Assembly (NCBI RefSeq): GCF_902459685.1
Contig: NZ_CABPSF010000006.1
Span: forward strand, 307,945 to 371,944
DNA: 64,000 nt
Direction of reading: 5' to 3'
From: Pandoraea iniqua
GTDB lineage: Bacteria > Pseudomonadota > Gammaproteobacteria > Burkholderiales > Burkholderiaceae
Shown here: piece by piece, positions 27,400 to 36,022 of the stretch
How positions within the stretch are numbered: position 1 is the stretch's first letter
How the letters are laid out: the number at the start of each line of letters is the position of its first letter
Notes under the pieces: model-generated
Told to the model about the DNA's origin: nothing
The model's database searches: none
What the model saw: the letters and a program-made list of their open reading frames with translations, nothing else
Translations under genes and position numbers: made by a program

Positions 27400-28610
27400 G
27401 CCGTGACTTGCTCGGCTTCTGCTTCTGCGAGCACTGCCTTGAGCGCACCGACGCACATGTCGATTTCTGCGCGCTCGATGATGAGCGGCGGGGCGAGACG
27501 CAGTACGGTCGAGCGTGTTTCCTTCGCAAGGATGTGACGACGCAGCAGCCGCATGGCGAGATCGTGGGCGTCGGCGAGTGCGGGGTCGATTTCGATGCCG
27601 ACCCAGAGGCCGCGTCCGCGCACTTCACGGATGACGGGCGAATGGATCGCCCGCAGACGTGAGAGCAAATACTCCCCCAATTCCGCACTTCTGCCGGGCA
27701 GGTCTTCGTCGGCCATGACGTCGAGCGCTTCGAGCGCGACGGTGGCGGCCAGCGCGTTACCGCCGAACGTTGAGCCATGACTGCCGGGTTCGAACAGGTC
27801 GATGATGTCGTGTCTTGCGACGAATGCCGAGACGGGCAGCAATCCGCCGCCGAGCGCCTTGCCCAGCATGACCCCGTCGGGGACGATGCCTTCGTGCTGA
27901 TAGGCGAACCATCGCCCGGTGCGTCCGAGTCCCGATTGAATTTCGTCGAGCAACATGAGCACGTTCTGCTCTGTGCAAAGGTCGCGTAGCGAGCGCAGGA
28001 AGCCATCGGGTGGCACGACGACACCGCCTTCGCCCTGAATCGTTTCGAAGAGGACGGCGCAGGTGTTGGGGGTGATGGCGGCGCGAACGGCGTCGATGTC
28101 CCCGAACGGGACGCGTACGAAACCGGGGGCGAAGGGCCCGAAGTCGGCGCGATAGACGGGTTCGGACGAGAAGCCGACGATGGTGGTGGTGCGGCCATGG
28201 AAATTACCATCGGCGACGATGATTTCGGCTTTCTCAGCGGGAATACGCTTGACGCTATAGCCCCAGCGGCGGGCGGCTTTGATGGCGGTTTCCACGGCTT
28301 CGGCACCGGTGTTCATCGGCAGCGCGCCGTCGAGCGTGGTGAGATCGCAGAGGCGTTCGAGAAAGGCGCCGAGCTTGTCGGAATAGAACGCCCGGGAGAC
28401 GATGGCGAGCCGCTGCGCCTGCGCGGTGAGTGCCGCGACGAGGCGAGGATGAGCGTGGCCGTGGCTGACGGCAGAGTAGGCGCTCATCATGTCGAGATAG
28501 CGGGTGCCCTCGACATCCCAGACCCAGACGCCCTTGGCGTGCGAGAGCACGACGGGGAGCGGGGCATAGTTGTGTGCGCCGTAGCGTTGTTCGCGTTCGA
28601 TCTCGTTCAT
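27396..28610 (-). CDS. rocD: ornithine--oxo-acid aminotransferase
   Basis: A 404-aa class III aminotransferase that converts ornithine to glutamate semialdehyde in arginine breakdown. It has RYGAHNYAPLPVVLSHAKG, the ornithine-pocket tyrosine region DMMSAYSAVSHGHAHP, NTGAEAVETAIKAARRWGY, LFETIQGEGGV, and the PLP lysine in VMLGKALGGGLLPVSA. The start at 28610 has a GGAGGGA site. Length and motifs match RocD rather than ArgD or GabT. Confidence 0.92.
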   Translation of the reverse strand: MNEIEREQRYGAHNYAPLPVVLSHAKGVWVWDVEGTRYLDMMSAYSAVSHGHAHPRLVAALTAQAQRLAIVSRAFYSDKLGAFLERLCDLTTLDGALPMNTGAEAVETAIKAARRWGYSVKRIPAEKAEIIVADGNFHGRTTTIVGFSSEPVYRADFGPFAPGFVRVPFGDIDAVRAAITPNTCAVLFETIQGEGGVVVPPDGFLRSLRDLCTEQNVLMLLDEIQSGLGRTGRWFAYQHEGIVPDGVMLGKALGGGLLPVSAFVARHDIIDLFEPGSHGSTFGGNALAATVALEALDVMADEDLPGRSAELGEYLLSRLRAIHSPVIREVRGRGLWVGIEIDPALADAHDLAMRLLRRHILAKETRSTVLRLAPPLIIERAEIDMCVGALKAVLAEAEAEQVTA

Positions 28611-28710
28611 GAGCGCGTCCCTCCACGTCAGTAGTCTAGATGGGAAGGGAGGGACACGTAAAGAGGACATCTCCTGAGGGCACGCGGATGAATTTGGCAT
28701 GCGCGTGCGC

Positions 28711-28716
28711 TATAAT
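28711..28716 (+). promoter_or_regulatory. candidate -10 box of tRNA-Arg
   Basis: TATAAT in the context GCTATAATCGCC, 113 bp upstream of the tRNA. There is no clear -35 at 17 bp. The same GCTATAATCG context occurs at 2629. Confidence 0.35.
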
Positions 28717-28828
28717 CGCCGATTCCTCGGGCATTTCAGCGCATTCTTGCGATTGCGAATCATCCGCAGCAAAGTGCACTAGTCTCAGGAACCTTCCGGC
28801 AGCGACACTCGGTCGCCGCCAACACGCA

Positions 28829-28905
28829 CTGCCCATAGCTCAGTTGGATAGAGCATCGGCCTTCTAAGCCGACGGTCGGGGGTTCGAATCCCTCTGGGCA
28901 GGCCA
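28829..28905 (+). tRNA. tRNA-Arg (anticodon TCT)
   Basis: A 77-nt cloverleaf with acceptor stem CTGCCCA pairing perfectly with TGGGCAG, D-arm TAGCTCAGTTGGATAGAGCA, anticodon stem-loop CGGCCTTCTAAGCCG with TCT, T-loop TTCGAAT and an encoded CCA. Such genes are common integration sites, and the sequence becomes less GC-rich immediately downstream. Confidence 0.97.
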
Positions 28906-29015
28906 ATCAAATCAATGGTTTGCGATAATATTTTTAATTCATCATCTTCGTAGTTTTCCCCGTGTAGGCGTGGTGTAGGTTTTTCGGGGCGTCGCCGATC
29001 AATGCGCACCTCGAT

Positions 29016-29270
29016 TCAGGCGATTCGGAATACTTGCATGTCCGATCGTTGTTCGCTTGTAGGTCTGGTGCCCGCTTGATTGCAGATCACCCACATTCCG
29101 CCATCGAACGACTTAATTGGAGTGCCACATTGGGATGACTTGTTAGCGCATCGTTCCGGTGATGCTGCGACTACCCGCTGCGCTACGGCTATCGATGAAC
29201 AGCCCATGAACACGACTGCGCTGTGCCGACGTCTCCCCCAATTTGAGTAGCGCGACGATTTAGAGTCCAA
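29016..29270 (-). CDS. hypothetical protein fragment
   Basis: An 84-codon leftward frame with a lipobox-like VVFMGCSSIAVA near residue 20 and a protein-like tail (SFDGGMWVICNQAG). It begins exactly where the IS3-like sequence ends, so it may be the truncated remains of a secreted protein. No ribosome site is visible. Confidence 0.25.
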   Translation of the reverse strand: MDSKSSRYSNWGRRRHSAVVFMGCSSIAVAQRVVAASPERCANKSSQCGTPIKSFDGGMWVICNQAGTRPTSEQRSDMQVFRIA

Positions 29271-29292
29271 TCACGTAGTCAGGAGATTGGGC

Positions 29293-29337
29293 ATGAAGAA
29301 GCGATTCACCGAAGAGCAGATTATTGGCTTCCTGCGG
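29293..29337 (+). pseudogene. IS3-family transposase OrfA, 5' fragment
   Basis: The codons after ATG at 29293 read MKKRFTEEQIIGFLR, the usual N-terminus of IS3-family (IS407-group-like) OrfA proteins, preceded by GGAG. The match stops after residue 15 and the frame runs into unrelated sequence. No OrfB and no terminal repeats are seen, so this is a scar of an insertion or deletion. Confidence 0.7.
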
Positions 29338-29371
29338 GTTTCCGAACGTACTCGAAATGCGTTCGGTGTAT

Positions 29372-29491
29372 ATGGACTGGGGAAGCCTCCGAGTGTTGCT
29401 GGAGGTGCCTGCAACGTTCTTTCTCTGGCCGGTACTGCTAGCAATTGCGCTGACAGGTGCCATGTACGGCAAGCTGCGGTCACTTTCTTGA
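29372..29491 (+). CDS. possible 39-aa membrane peptide
   Basis: ATG at 29372 opens a 39-codon frame, MDWGSLRVLLEV then a hydrophobic span (TFFLWPVLLAIALTGAMYG) and a short basic end. It directly follows the IS remnant and lacks a clear ribosome site, so it could be the tail of a disrupted membrane protein. Confidence 0.25.
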   Translation: MDWGSLRVLLEVPATFFLWPVLLAIALTGAMYGKLRSLS

Positions 29492-29728
29492 ACTTGGGCT
29501 GCAAGGGGGAGTTACGGCTCCAGGTGCAACGCAATTACGTTGGCCTCGCTGATGCGATGAAATATGAGGGGCATTGGTATTTAGTGCGCGACTGTTGATT
29601 CGTGGTGGCATAGCACTGATTGTTGGTGTTGGAGGTTCTGCTTCCACACCACAATGGCATATTCTGAGAGGGAGCTCTCTGCGATCTCAGGTCGGGAGAC
29701 GGAGTTCGCACTGAGTTTTGTCATGTCT

Positions 29729-29737
29729 CCCCCCCCC
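29729..29737. repeat. homopolymer tract C9
   Basis: Nine consecutive C upstream of the 129-aa gene at 29809. It is the only long tract in this window with C rather than G on the plus strand. Confidence 0.9.
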
Positions 29738-29808
29738 TCTCAAAAGGACATTGCCGCTTCTGCGTGGAGGGGCATTTTTTCCCTTGATCGTTTGAAGGAA
29801 GGTTCTCT

Positions 29809-30198
29809 ATGGACGTTCAGCAATTGGTTTCCGAATTCATGACTTCGGAGCTGGGTAAGCAAGCTAGGCAAGCCCTGATTTCGCAGGGTGTTAATGCTGA
29901 CGATGCCCAAAAGATGTTGGGGCATGCGACTGATGTTGCCCATGCTGGTACCGAGGAACAGAGCTCCAGTTGGATGGGCGATCATGCCGGAAAAAGCTTC
30001 TTTGCCGCCTTCGCTGCAGGGCTTGTTCGGGGCGATGGCTTTCTCAAGTCGCTAGAGGGCGGTGGTGCCGGAATGTTGACCGGCCGCGTTGCCCAAGCGC
30101 TTGCAAATCGAATGGGGATTGATTCCGCCACTGCGTCGACAGTCGCTGCGGCAGCGACGCCCTATATCGTGTCATTCATGAAAGAGAAGTTCGCCTGA
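29809..30198 (+). CDS. hypothetical Ala/Gly-rich protein, possibly DUF937/YidB-like
   Basis: A 129-aa soluble protein with GAAGGAAGG before the ATG. The N-terminal helix (VSEFMTSELGKQARQALISQG) and the C-terminal part (LTGRVAQALANRMGIDSATASTVAAAATPYIVSFM) resemble the repeated helical pattern of DUF937 proteins, but I cannot confirm the family. No signal peptide. A terminator follows. Confidence 0.7.
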   Translation: MDVQQLVSEFMTSELGKQARQALISQGVNADDAQKMLGHATDVAHAGTEEQSSSWMGDHAGKSFFAAFAAGLVRGDGFLKSLEGGGAGMLTGRVAQALANRMGIDSATASTVAAAATPYIVSFMKEKFA

Positions 30199-30987
30199 TA
30201 TGGAGTCCGCCTGTGGTTCTCGAAACCCTCAGCATTGAGGGGGAGCATAAGATATTTGGGTGAAAAATGGCTGCCGAGGGCGGCCTTTTTGATATCCGCG
30301 TTCCATCGACCTGAAAACCAAACCAGCAAAGGGGGCACAAGTGAATGATGGACAAAGAGGCCGAGCTAGCAGGCAACAACTGTACGCAAGGCCTCATTGT
30401 CTCCAGGGACTAGAAAGTCTTGCTGATGCATGACGCGTGCTATGCCGCAGTTCGGAAAGCGGTCCTGGCCGCAAAATCCGTTGGCGGGTGCGTTACACAG
30501 GCAGCATTCAACGAAGACACTTGAGTTGCCGTATGTGCAGCTGCGTACCGTCGCGAACACGGGGACGACCCGCCGATTTCAACGGACCGGACGGACACGA
30601 AAAAGGGGGGGCGGTCGAAGAGGCGGAAGAGATGAAGTACGTTGGGCCTTTTGTTGTCATCTTCTTTTGTCAGCGCAAGACGCTCCAACCTGTGTTTACT
30701 CTCACCCGGTTGTCGCCCCCCGGCCAGTTAAATCCACACTCTGAGCGCCGACATCGGATCAATCGACAGCCTTCCGGCGCTTCAACTCGCGCGTGCGTTC
30801 TCACCGCTCCCTTTCGTCTTGTTTGTGTCGCAGCATAAGGCCCCAATCTCCTAGAGCCGTGCTCCCATATTAATATCAGTGCCTATTCAACATCGATGGC
30901 GCTGCCGGTCATCAACGGGTGTTGCGATATGTACCACTCTCTAAGATCGCTTGCTGCTACGAAATCAGCACTAGCTCCACGGAGGTC
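30199..30987. other. 790-bp region without a supported gene
   Basis: Apart from the terminator at 30264-30290 nothing is recognised. Open frames on both strands are rich in Arg/Cys and Pro and look like shadows; the region may be decayed sequence. Confidence 0.5.
30264..30290 (+). terminator. terminator after the 129-aa gene
   Basis: GGCTGCC and GGCGGCC pair (one G-T) around GAG, with AAAA before and TTTTT after. It lies 66 bp past the stop codon. Confidence 0.8.
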
Positions 30988-31671
30988 ATGGCATTGGACG
31001 ACGAACTGAACATCGCAAGTAAGTACGGACTCTATTGGGCTGGAGCCAGTGCTGAGGACGAAAATGGCAATGCGCTGGCGGACGGCTTCTACATTTATCA
31101 GCCCGAACGATTCTCCAGCACATTCTTTCTTCTCTTCGATAAGTTGCGACAACTCAACGATTATTGCTTCGATCAGCTTCTATCGTCGGAGGGACGGCTG
31201 CGCATGCTCACAGCTCAACGAAGTGTCACCGACGGGCGAAGTCGTTGTGCATCGGAACTGGACTGGCTCGATGATGAGATTCCAATGTGGGAAGACAACA
31301 TCGAAGTGATTGGAAGAGCTACATCGATCGTACTTCTTTGCAGCTTTGTCGAATGGGCACTAAAACTGGTCACAAGGGAACTCTGCGGTGCCATCCCCCG
31401 AAAGCGTGACCGATCTATGAGCGACTTCGAGTCTATGCTTCATCATCTTCGGCACAATGCAGGACTCAATCTGAGCGTTGATGAGGCGTCGGTCGGCACT
31501 GTTCACGCGTTCCGCGCGATACGGAACTCGTTTGCTCATGGCGACTGGGCGACGTTGGCAGAGCAGTTGGACGCCGTATCTTTGCGCACTTGCTTTGAGG
31601 CCGTCGCTCGGATTTTTCAATGTATTGAAGAATCGGCGTGGCAGAGTCCGTGGGGTGAGCTTTCGTCTTGA
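30988..31671 (+). CDS. HEPN-like hypothetical protein
   Basis: A 227-aa helical protein. Near the C-terminus it has AIRNSFAHGDW, an R-x4-H motif (about R179 and H184) as in HEPN domains, many of which are RNases in toxin-antitoxin and abortive-infection systems. A helix with LCSFVEWALKLVTRELCG (about 120-137) precedes it, as in HEPN folds. ATG at 30988 follows GGAGG at very short spacing; a GTG at 30919 would add 23 residues. No nucleotidyltransferase (MNT) partner is adjacent. Codon use is AT-richer than the backbone. Confidence 0.55.
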   Translation: MALDDELNIASKYGLYWAGASAEDENGNALADGFYIYQPERFSSTFFLLFDKLRQLNDYCFDQLLSSEGRLRMLTAQRSVTDGRSRCASELDWLDDEIPMWEDNIEVIGRATSIVLLCSFVEWALKLVTRELCGAIPRKRDRSMSDFESMLHHLRHNAGLNLSVDEASVGTVHAFRAIRNSFAHGDWATLAEQLDAVSLRTCFEAVARIFQCIEESAWQSPWGELSS

Positions 31672-31883
31672 CGTATCCCGGCGAAGCTTGGGGAAGTGAC
31701 TGTCCTGGGGGCTAACAGACCCGCGACAACTGAAACGGAAAGCACCGATAACGCGAGTGTTGCCGATGCGTGGGATCTAGGCCCACAATTTCTAGTACTG
31801 CAACGAGTCCGGATTTGTGGATCAGTCCCATGCCTTCGTTGGGACTGGGAATTGAACTTGTTACTTGACCATGGAGATTCGAT

Positions 31884-32813
31884 TTGTCTATAGAGCGTGA
31901 TGTTGACTTTGTGTCGCTTCTTGAGTTGATCGAAGCTACGGCTAGGCCGATCGTCGTGGCTGATGAGGAGGTCGATGCGTATTTGCCCGCTCATACGTCG
32001 GACGACGAGACGATATTGCTGATGAGTAGATCCCCGCTCAGGCAGCTATTCAAAGAATCTCGCGCGGCGGTCAAGCTGTTGAAGTATTTGTCAAATTCCG
32101 ATGCTTCAGATTTGCCGAAGTGGTTTGACAGATCGGCAATAAACATCCCTATTCAAGATGAAGCGGCTCGCAACAACGGGCTGTCAGAGCTCAAAGTTCG
32201 AGCGAGATGGGAGTGGGACCATAAAACGGCTGCAATCCAACCAACTTTCTCATCGCAGCGATGGGGAGGGGGGACATCCCCGACTGTCGCCGGGACGGGA
32301 TTGTGCCATCCGGGCCAAGGGCTTCCTCGAGTTCGGTTGATCGGGTTTGATAGACCTGAACTCGTGCGCTTCTTGTGCAAGTTCGGCATCCCTCGCGTTT
32401 GGCGTGACGATGTATCGAATGAGAAGGACACGTCGATCTCTAGCTGTAAGGCGGCCGAGACTGAACGATTGGTCGGCGAGCAGGCCGACGAGTTTCCCGG
32501 TGGGCTGGTTGGGGAACGTGGTCCGACGCCCGTTGGCCGTCCACACCTTTGGTTCTCTGGCCATCTGGGCCCTGCGTTAAATTCCGCATACACAAAATCT
32601 GACGTCCCGCACGATGCGAATGCGATGTGGAGTGCTCTAGTCGCGTTGGCGAAAATGGAAAACCCCCCTCATCACTTGACAGGCTATGCGGAAAACGAAG
32701 TCAAGTATTGCGACATCAGCGGCGAGATCTCGTGTTTAAGTCGTGAGATGCTGGGAAAGCGCTATCGCTACGCGTTGCGGAAGCTGGAAACGACCAAAAA
32801 AGACCAAAAGTGA
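31884..32813 (+). CDS. hypothetical protein upstream of the replication module
   Basis: A 309-aa protein starting from TTG at 31884 with GGAG 8 bp upstream. No family is recognised. The first 100 residues are acidic and helical; the middle is Gly/Pro-rich and looks poorly ordered; the C-terminus is lysine-rich (RYRYALRKLETTKKDQK). The last codons overlap three 10-bp repeats. Its position just upstream of the AlpA-like gene suggests a role in element control, but this is inference. Confidence 0.5.
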   Translation: MSIERDVDFVSLLELIEATARPIVVADEEVDAYLPAHTSDDETILLMSRSPLRQLFKESRAAVKLLKYLSNSDASDLPKWFDRSAINIPIQDEAARNNGLSELKVRARWEWDHKTAAIQPTFSSQRWGGGTSPTVAGTGLCHPGQGLPRVRLIGFDRPELVRFLCKFGIPRVWRDDVSNEKDTSISSCKAAETERLVGEQADEFPGGLVGERGPTPVGRPHLWFSGHLGPALNSAYTKSDVPHDANAMWSALVALAKMENPPHHLTGYAENEVKYCDISGEISCLSREMLGKRYRYALRKLETTKKDQK

Positions 32814-32819
32814 CCAAAA
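32792..32819. repeat. three 10-bp-spaced GACCAAAA iterons
   Basis: GACCAAAA occurs at 32792, 32802 and 32812, exactly one helical turn apart, overlapping the end of the 309-aa gene and 140 bp upstream of the AlpA-like gene. Helical phasing suggests a protein-binding array. Confidence 0.7.
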
Positions 32820-32960
32820 TTCACCAGTAATTTCTCAGTTTGGATCGACCCTAATAACCTTCGCTCCATGTCGTTGCCGTGAAATCAATTCTGATACACG
32901 GCGACGACGTCACGCAACGCGAAACCGTGCTCAGTTTCGCTGCAAAATTGGAGCAAAGTG

Positions 32961-33179
32961 ATGTCTCTCACACCCCAATCGACCTCGGTTGGTCGTTTTC
33001 TCACAACCAACGAGCTCGCTTCGGCAATTTCGTTGCGTCCGCAGTCAATCCGCAAACGCTATTCCCAGACCGGCAGCTATCACGGTGTGGTTCCCCTAAA
33101 GCTTGAGGCTTGCCGGCGCTTGCTTTGGCCCGCTAACGCTGTAGAGCAACTGGCAAAAAGGGGGCGCGATGTCGTTTGA
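32961..33179 (+). CDS. AlpA/excisionase-like small DNA-binding protein
   Basis: A 72-aa protein with a winged-HTH pattern as in AlpA or HTH_17 excisionases: RFLTTNELASAISLRPQSIRKRYSQ followed by a wing (GVVPLKLEACRRLLWPANAVEQLAKR). GGA lies about 9 bp upstream of ATG. In CP4-57 of E. coli an AlpA regulator accompanies yfjI and yfjJ, as here. It overlaps the next small gene by 11 bp. Confidence 0.7.
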   Translation: MSLTPQSTSVGRFLTTNELASAISLRPQSIRKRYSQTGSYHGVVPLKLEACRRLLWPANAVEQLAKRGRDVV

Positions 33180-33327
33180 GCTCCGCCCGAGGGTAGGCGC
33201 GTTCGAGTTTTTCGGCTGCATGGACGATTCAAGCCAACTGCCGGGAGTCAAGCCCGCTGGAAGTGCCGAAGGTGTCTCTTCCCCCGCGGAGGTGCGGTTC
33301 GAGGAGGTCAGAACATGGATTCGGTAA
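33169..33327 (+). CDS. 52-aa protein coupled to both neighbours
   Basis: ATG at 33169 opens MSFELRPRVGAFEFFGCMDD and continues to a TAA at 33325-33327. The frame overlaps the end of the AlpA-like gene by 11 bp and the start of the next gene by 13 bp, an arrangement typical of translationally coupled operons. Its product is acidic, with no known family. Confidence 0.55.
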   Translation: MSFELRPRVGAFEFFGCMDDSSQLPGVKPAGSAEGVSSPAEVRFEEVRTWIR

Positions 33328-34400
33328 GCATCCCTGTCCCCGAAACGTCCTGGTTGGCGATGCGCCGTCGCTCCAGATACTGGATGTGCATGGGGTGGGA
33401 GGTTTGGGGCGGCCTCCTTCTGGCGGGACTTGCCACTGGTACGTCGCTAGCGATTGCGATTTACGCGAATTGGTCCTCCACGGACAGGCTGCCGGAGCAA
33501 CTCATGCGTGCTGCACTTGTCAGTGTTTGTGTCCTAAGTGTGCACTTGCTACCGGTCAGGTTCCACTGTCTTGCTGGTCGCCCTCGTTTTGCAGCCGTCG
33601 CCGTTTGGCTGATCGCGCTACTTCCCGTTCTTTACGGACAGATCTCATTCTTCTTGATGACGCAGAGTCACGCTGCCGACGCTCGAGCGCGACTTGTAGT
33701 CGCCGTACGTCCTCTCGTTGAGTCGCGCGACCACGGTGCTCGATCACGGGTCGACATCGCGAAGGACATCATGTCGGTAGACGTAGCGCTGCCAAAGTTT
33801 TCACAAGACCGTTGTTACATAGGGTGCGACAGCATGAAGGTGCGCCGGGAGCGTTTAATTGCCAAGAGGTCCTTTCTCCTTGTGGAGTTAGACGAGGCGA
33901 AACGTCGCGAATCGCGAGAGGATGCGCATGACGCGCAGCTGTCGCACACGGAGTCGCAGCGTGCGGCAGCACGATCTGACCCTGTCGCGAGTGTAGTCGC
34001 GTCTTGGGTCGGGACGACGGAGCGTCGCGTGGAGTTTCTTGTTGGACTCATGCTGGCCGTGGTTCTTGAGGCGACTGCCATAGTCGGTTGGACGGTCGTG
34101 GCACAGGACGTACGTGGTCGGCCGAGGCTGACATTGGTGTCACAGTCTGAGACAGTGAAGCGTGACGGGGCGACAGATGGTGATGTTGCTGGCGACAAGG
34201 GATATGAATCGCCAAGACGTGGGACCGAGTCAGAAGATGAATCGAGGCTTGGTCTCATTCACTCTGCGGTCAAGGACGGCCTGATTGAGCCCACACAAAG
34301 CAAGATTCGAGCGTACCTGGGCTGCGGTCAACGGAGGGCAGGAGAATTGAATCGGATGTATCACGAACGTTTCGGTGCTAAAAAATCTGAGAGGGAGTGA
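33315..34400 (+). CDS. membrane protein with coiled coil, replication module
   Basis: A 361-aa protein with GAGGAGGTCAG before the ATG. Three hydrophobic segments lie in the first 115 residues and a fourth at about 238-260 (VEFLVGLMLAVVLEATAIVGW), with a long charged helical stretch between them (about 170-220). The C-terminal 55 residues (VKDGLIEPTQSKIRAYLGCGQRRAGELNRMYHERFG) resemble a small HTH found at the end of mobile-element membrane proteins. It overlaps the YfjI-like gene. Function unknown. Confidence 0.6.
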   Translation: MDSVSIPVPETSWLAMRRRSRYWMCMGWEVWGGLLLAGLATGTSLAIAIYANWSSTDRLPEQLMRAALVSVCVLSVHLLPVRFHCLAGRPRFAAVAVWLIALLPVLYGQISFFLMTQSHAADARARLVVAVRPLVESRDHGARSRVDIAKDIMSVDVALPKFSQDRCYIGCDSMKVRRERLIAKRSFLLVELDEAKRRESREDAHDAQLSHTESQRAAARSDPVASVVASWVGTTERRVEFLVGLMLAVVLEATAIVGWTVVAQDVRGRPRLTLVSQSETVKRDGATDGDVAGDKGYESPRRGTESEDESRLGLIHSAVKDGLIEPTQSKIRAYLGCGQRRAGELNRMYHERFGAKKSERE

Positions 34401-34402
34401 TT

Positions 34403-36022
34403 GTGGATTTTTCCCAAAATCGACGCTGGAACCTGGGCTATGTACCTCCGGCGCCAGACATGCCGTGTCCAGTGAACGAGCTTCCGGGTATTGTTCGTGA
34501 AGCCGTCCAGGAGACGACGTCAACCATCGATATTCCGCTTGAGGTTGTCGTTCAAGCGGCAATCGGTGCCATTTCCGTAGCGGTTCACGACCGCGTAAAC
34601 ATCTTGGTACCTAACTTCGAACCAGCACCGGTTGGCGTTTTTCTTCTTACGATAAGCGACTCAAGTGGCGGAAAGTCTCTAGCGCAACAGCGGTATTTTA
34701 GGGCGATCGAGGCGGCACAGACGGTTCGTGAACAAACGTTCAACGAAGAGATGGTGGAGTTTGATGCGAGGTCGGCGATTTGGCGAGACGAGGGTGCTCG
34801 ACTCTCCAAGCTGTCATACCGGGTTGCGCCAAGTTCGGACGCGGCAAATCGCGTCTCTGAAATGCGACTTGAGCACGCCAAGGCAATGCCAAAGAGGCCG
34901 GTTCGCTATGACTTGATGCAGTTTGACGGCAGTTCTGAGCAGTTGCGGAACGCGCTCGCCGATCAGTCGAGTGCATCCATCATTTCGGTAGAGGGAGGGC
35001 AAACTCTGAGCGGTCCAATTTATCGCGAACCCGCTGCACTGTCCGGGTACTGGAGCGGTGAGGCGAGGCGTATTGGTCTTGTCGGCGGCGATAAATCTGT
35101 AGTCGGCCCACGATTGACGACGTCGATATTAGTCCAAGGGGGGCGATTCGACGATTACATGAAGATCCGAGGTGCTGCTGCTTTTGATACTGGCTTGCTA
35201 GCGCGAACTTTACCTGCTTTCGTGGAAAGTCGTCCGGGACACATGCGTCGCACCTTGACTCACGTGGCGAACGAGCCATATCTTGCGCGTTTCAACGCAC
35301 GCATTGCTGAGATCCTCGCGTCGCCGGTCCCTGCGGTGAGTGATCGCAAGACGTTAGACATAACCGATGAGGCGGCGGATATTTGGGCTCGGTACAAGGA
35401 CCAAGTTAGCGACTACGTTAGCGCTTGTGGGTTCTCCGAGGAGGTCGCGTCGTTTTTCAGAAAAATCGGACAACATGCGACTCGATTGGCGGCGTTGTTC
35501 CACTATTTTTCGGGGGAGAGTGGCGCTATATCGGCGAAAACGATGCGGAGCGCCATCACATTCTGTGATTGGTACGGGCAGTCGTTTGTGCGAATTTTTG
35601 AGAAGTACGCGCCCTCCGCTGCGAAGCTCGATGAGCAGCGCGCGCACCGATTGCTGCGTTGGTTACGCGAAGCGGTCAAGAATGGCGTTGCCTACGGTCG
35701 GCTCCCCGTCGGTTCCTACTCTGAGCGAGATCTCAGAAACCATTCGAGTGTGCGGGGTGAGGACGTCATATTCGCAATTGAGAAGCTGGCTTCGCGCGGC
35801 AATATTCAGAAGACGGTCGGCCCGAGGGGAGGGCTGATTGTCCGCTGCCCAGATTCGTGGGAGCGGCCAATGTCTCCGCCCGGCCAGCGTGTCAAGTCGA
35901 TATTCGACTCGGATGCGCGGCCAACAGTATTCGTTGGTGGGGGGAGGCGATCATCGCAAACGGAGGAGCGATTTAGGTCTTTCGCTCACGAGGATACGGC
36001 GCGTGGTCGGGGCTGTGCGTGA
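34403..36022 (+). CDS. YfjI-like DUF3987 protein
   Basis: A 539-aa protein of the DUF3987 (YfjI) family found in prophages and plasmid-like islands. It has the family's LPGIVREAVQETTSTIDIPLE, VQAAIGAISVAVHDRVNI, and the P-loop-like ISDSSGGKS (about residues 84-92), which suggests an NTPase linked to element replication. GTG at 34403 has GAGGGA at good spacing; a GTG at 34397 overlapping the previous stop is possible. The C-terminus is basic and disordered. A terminator follows at 36039. Confidence 0.8.
   Translation: MDFSQNRRWNLGYVPPAPDMPCPVNELPGIVREAVQETTSTIDIPLEVVVQAAIGAISVAVHDRVNILVPNFEPAPVGVFLLTISDSSGGKSLAQQRYFRAIEAAQTVREQTFNEEMVEFDARSAIWRDEGARLSKLSYRVAPSSDAANRVSEMRLEHAKAMPKRPVRYDLMQFDGSSEQLRNALADQSSASIISVEGGQTLSGPIYREPAALSGYWSGEARRIGLVGGDKSVVGPRLTTSILVQGGRFDDYMKIRGAAAFDTGLLARTLPAFVESRPGHMRRTLTHVANEPYLARFNARIAEILASPVPAVSDRKTLDITDEAADIWARYKDQVSDYVSACGFSEEVASFFRKIGQHATRLAALFHYFSGESGAISAKTMRSAITFCDWYGQSFVRIFEKYAPSAAKLDEQRAHRLLRWLREAVKNGVAYGRLPVGSYSERDLRNHSSVRGEDVIFAIEKLASRGNIQKTVGPRGGLIVRCPDSWERPMSPPGQRVKSIFDSDARPTVFVGGGRRSSQTEERFRSFAHEDTARGRGCA

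Larger units (their letters stand above)
29271..29808. other. island edge with IS remnant and C9 tract
   Basis: The stretch holds a 15-codon IS3 OrfA remnant, one possible 39-aa membrane peptide and a run of nine C at 29729-29737, 72 bp before the next start codon. No integrase is found here. Confidence 0.6.
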
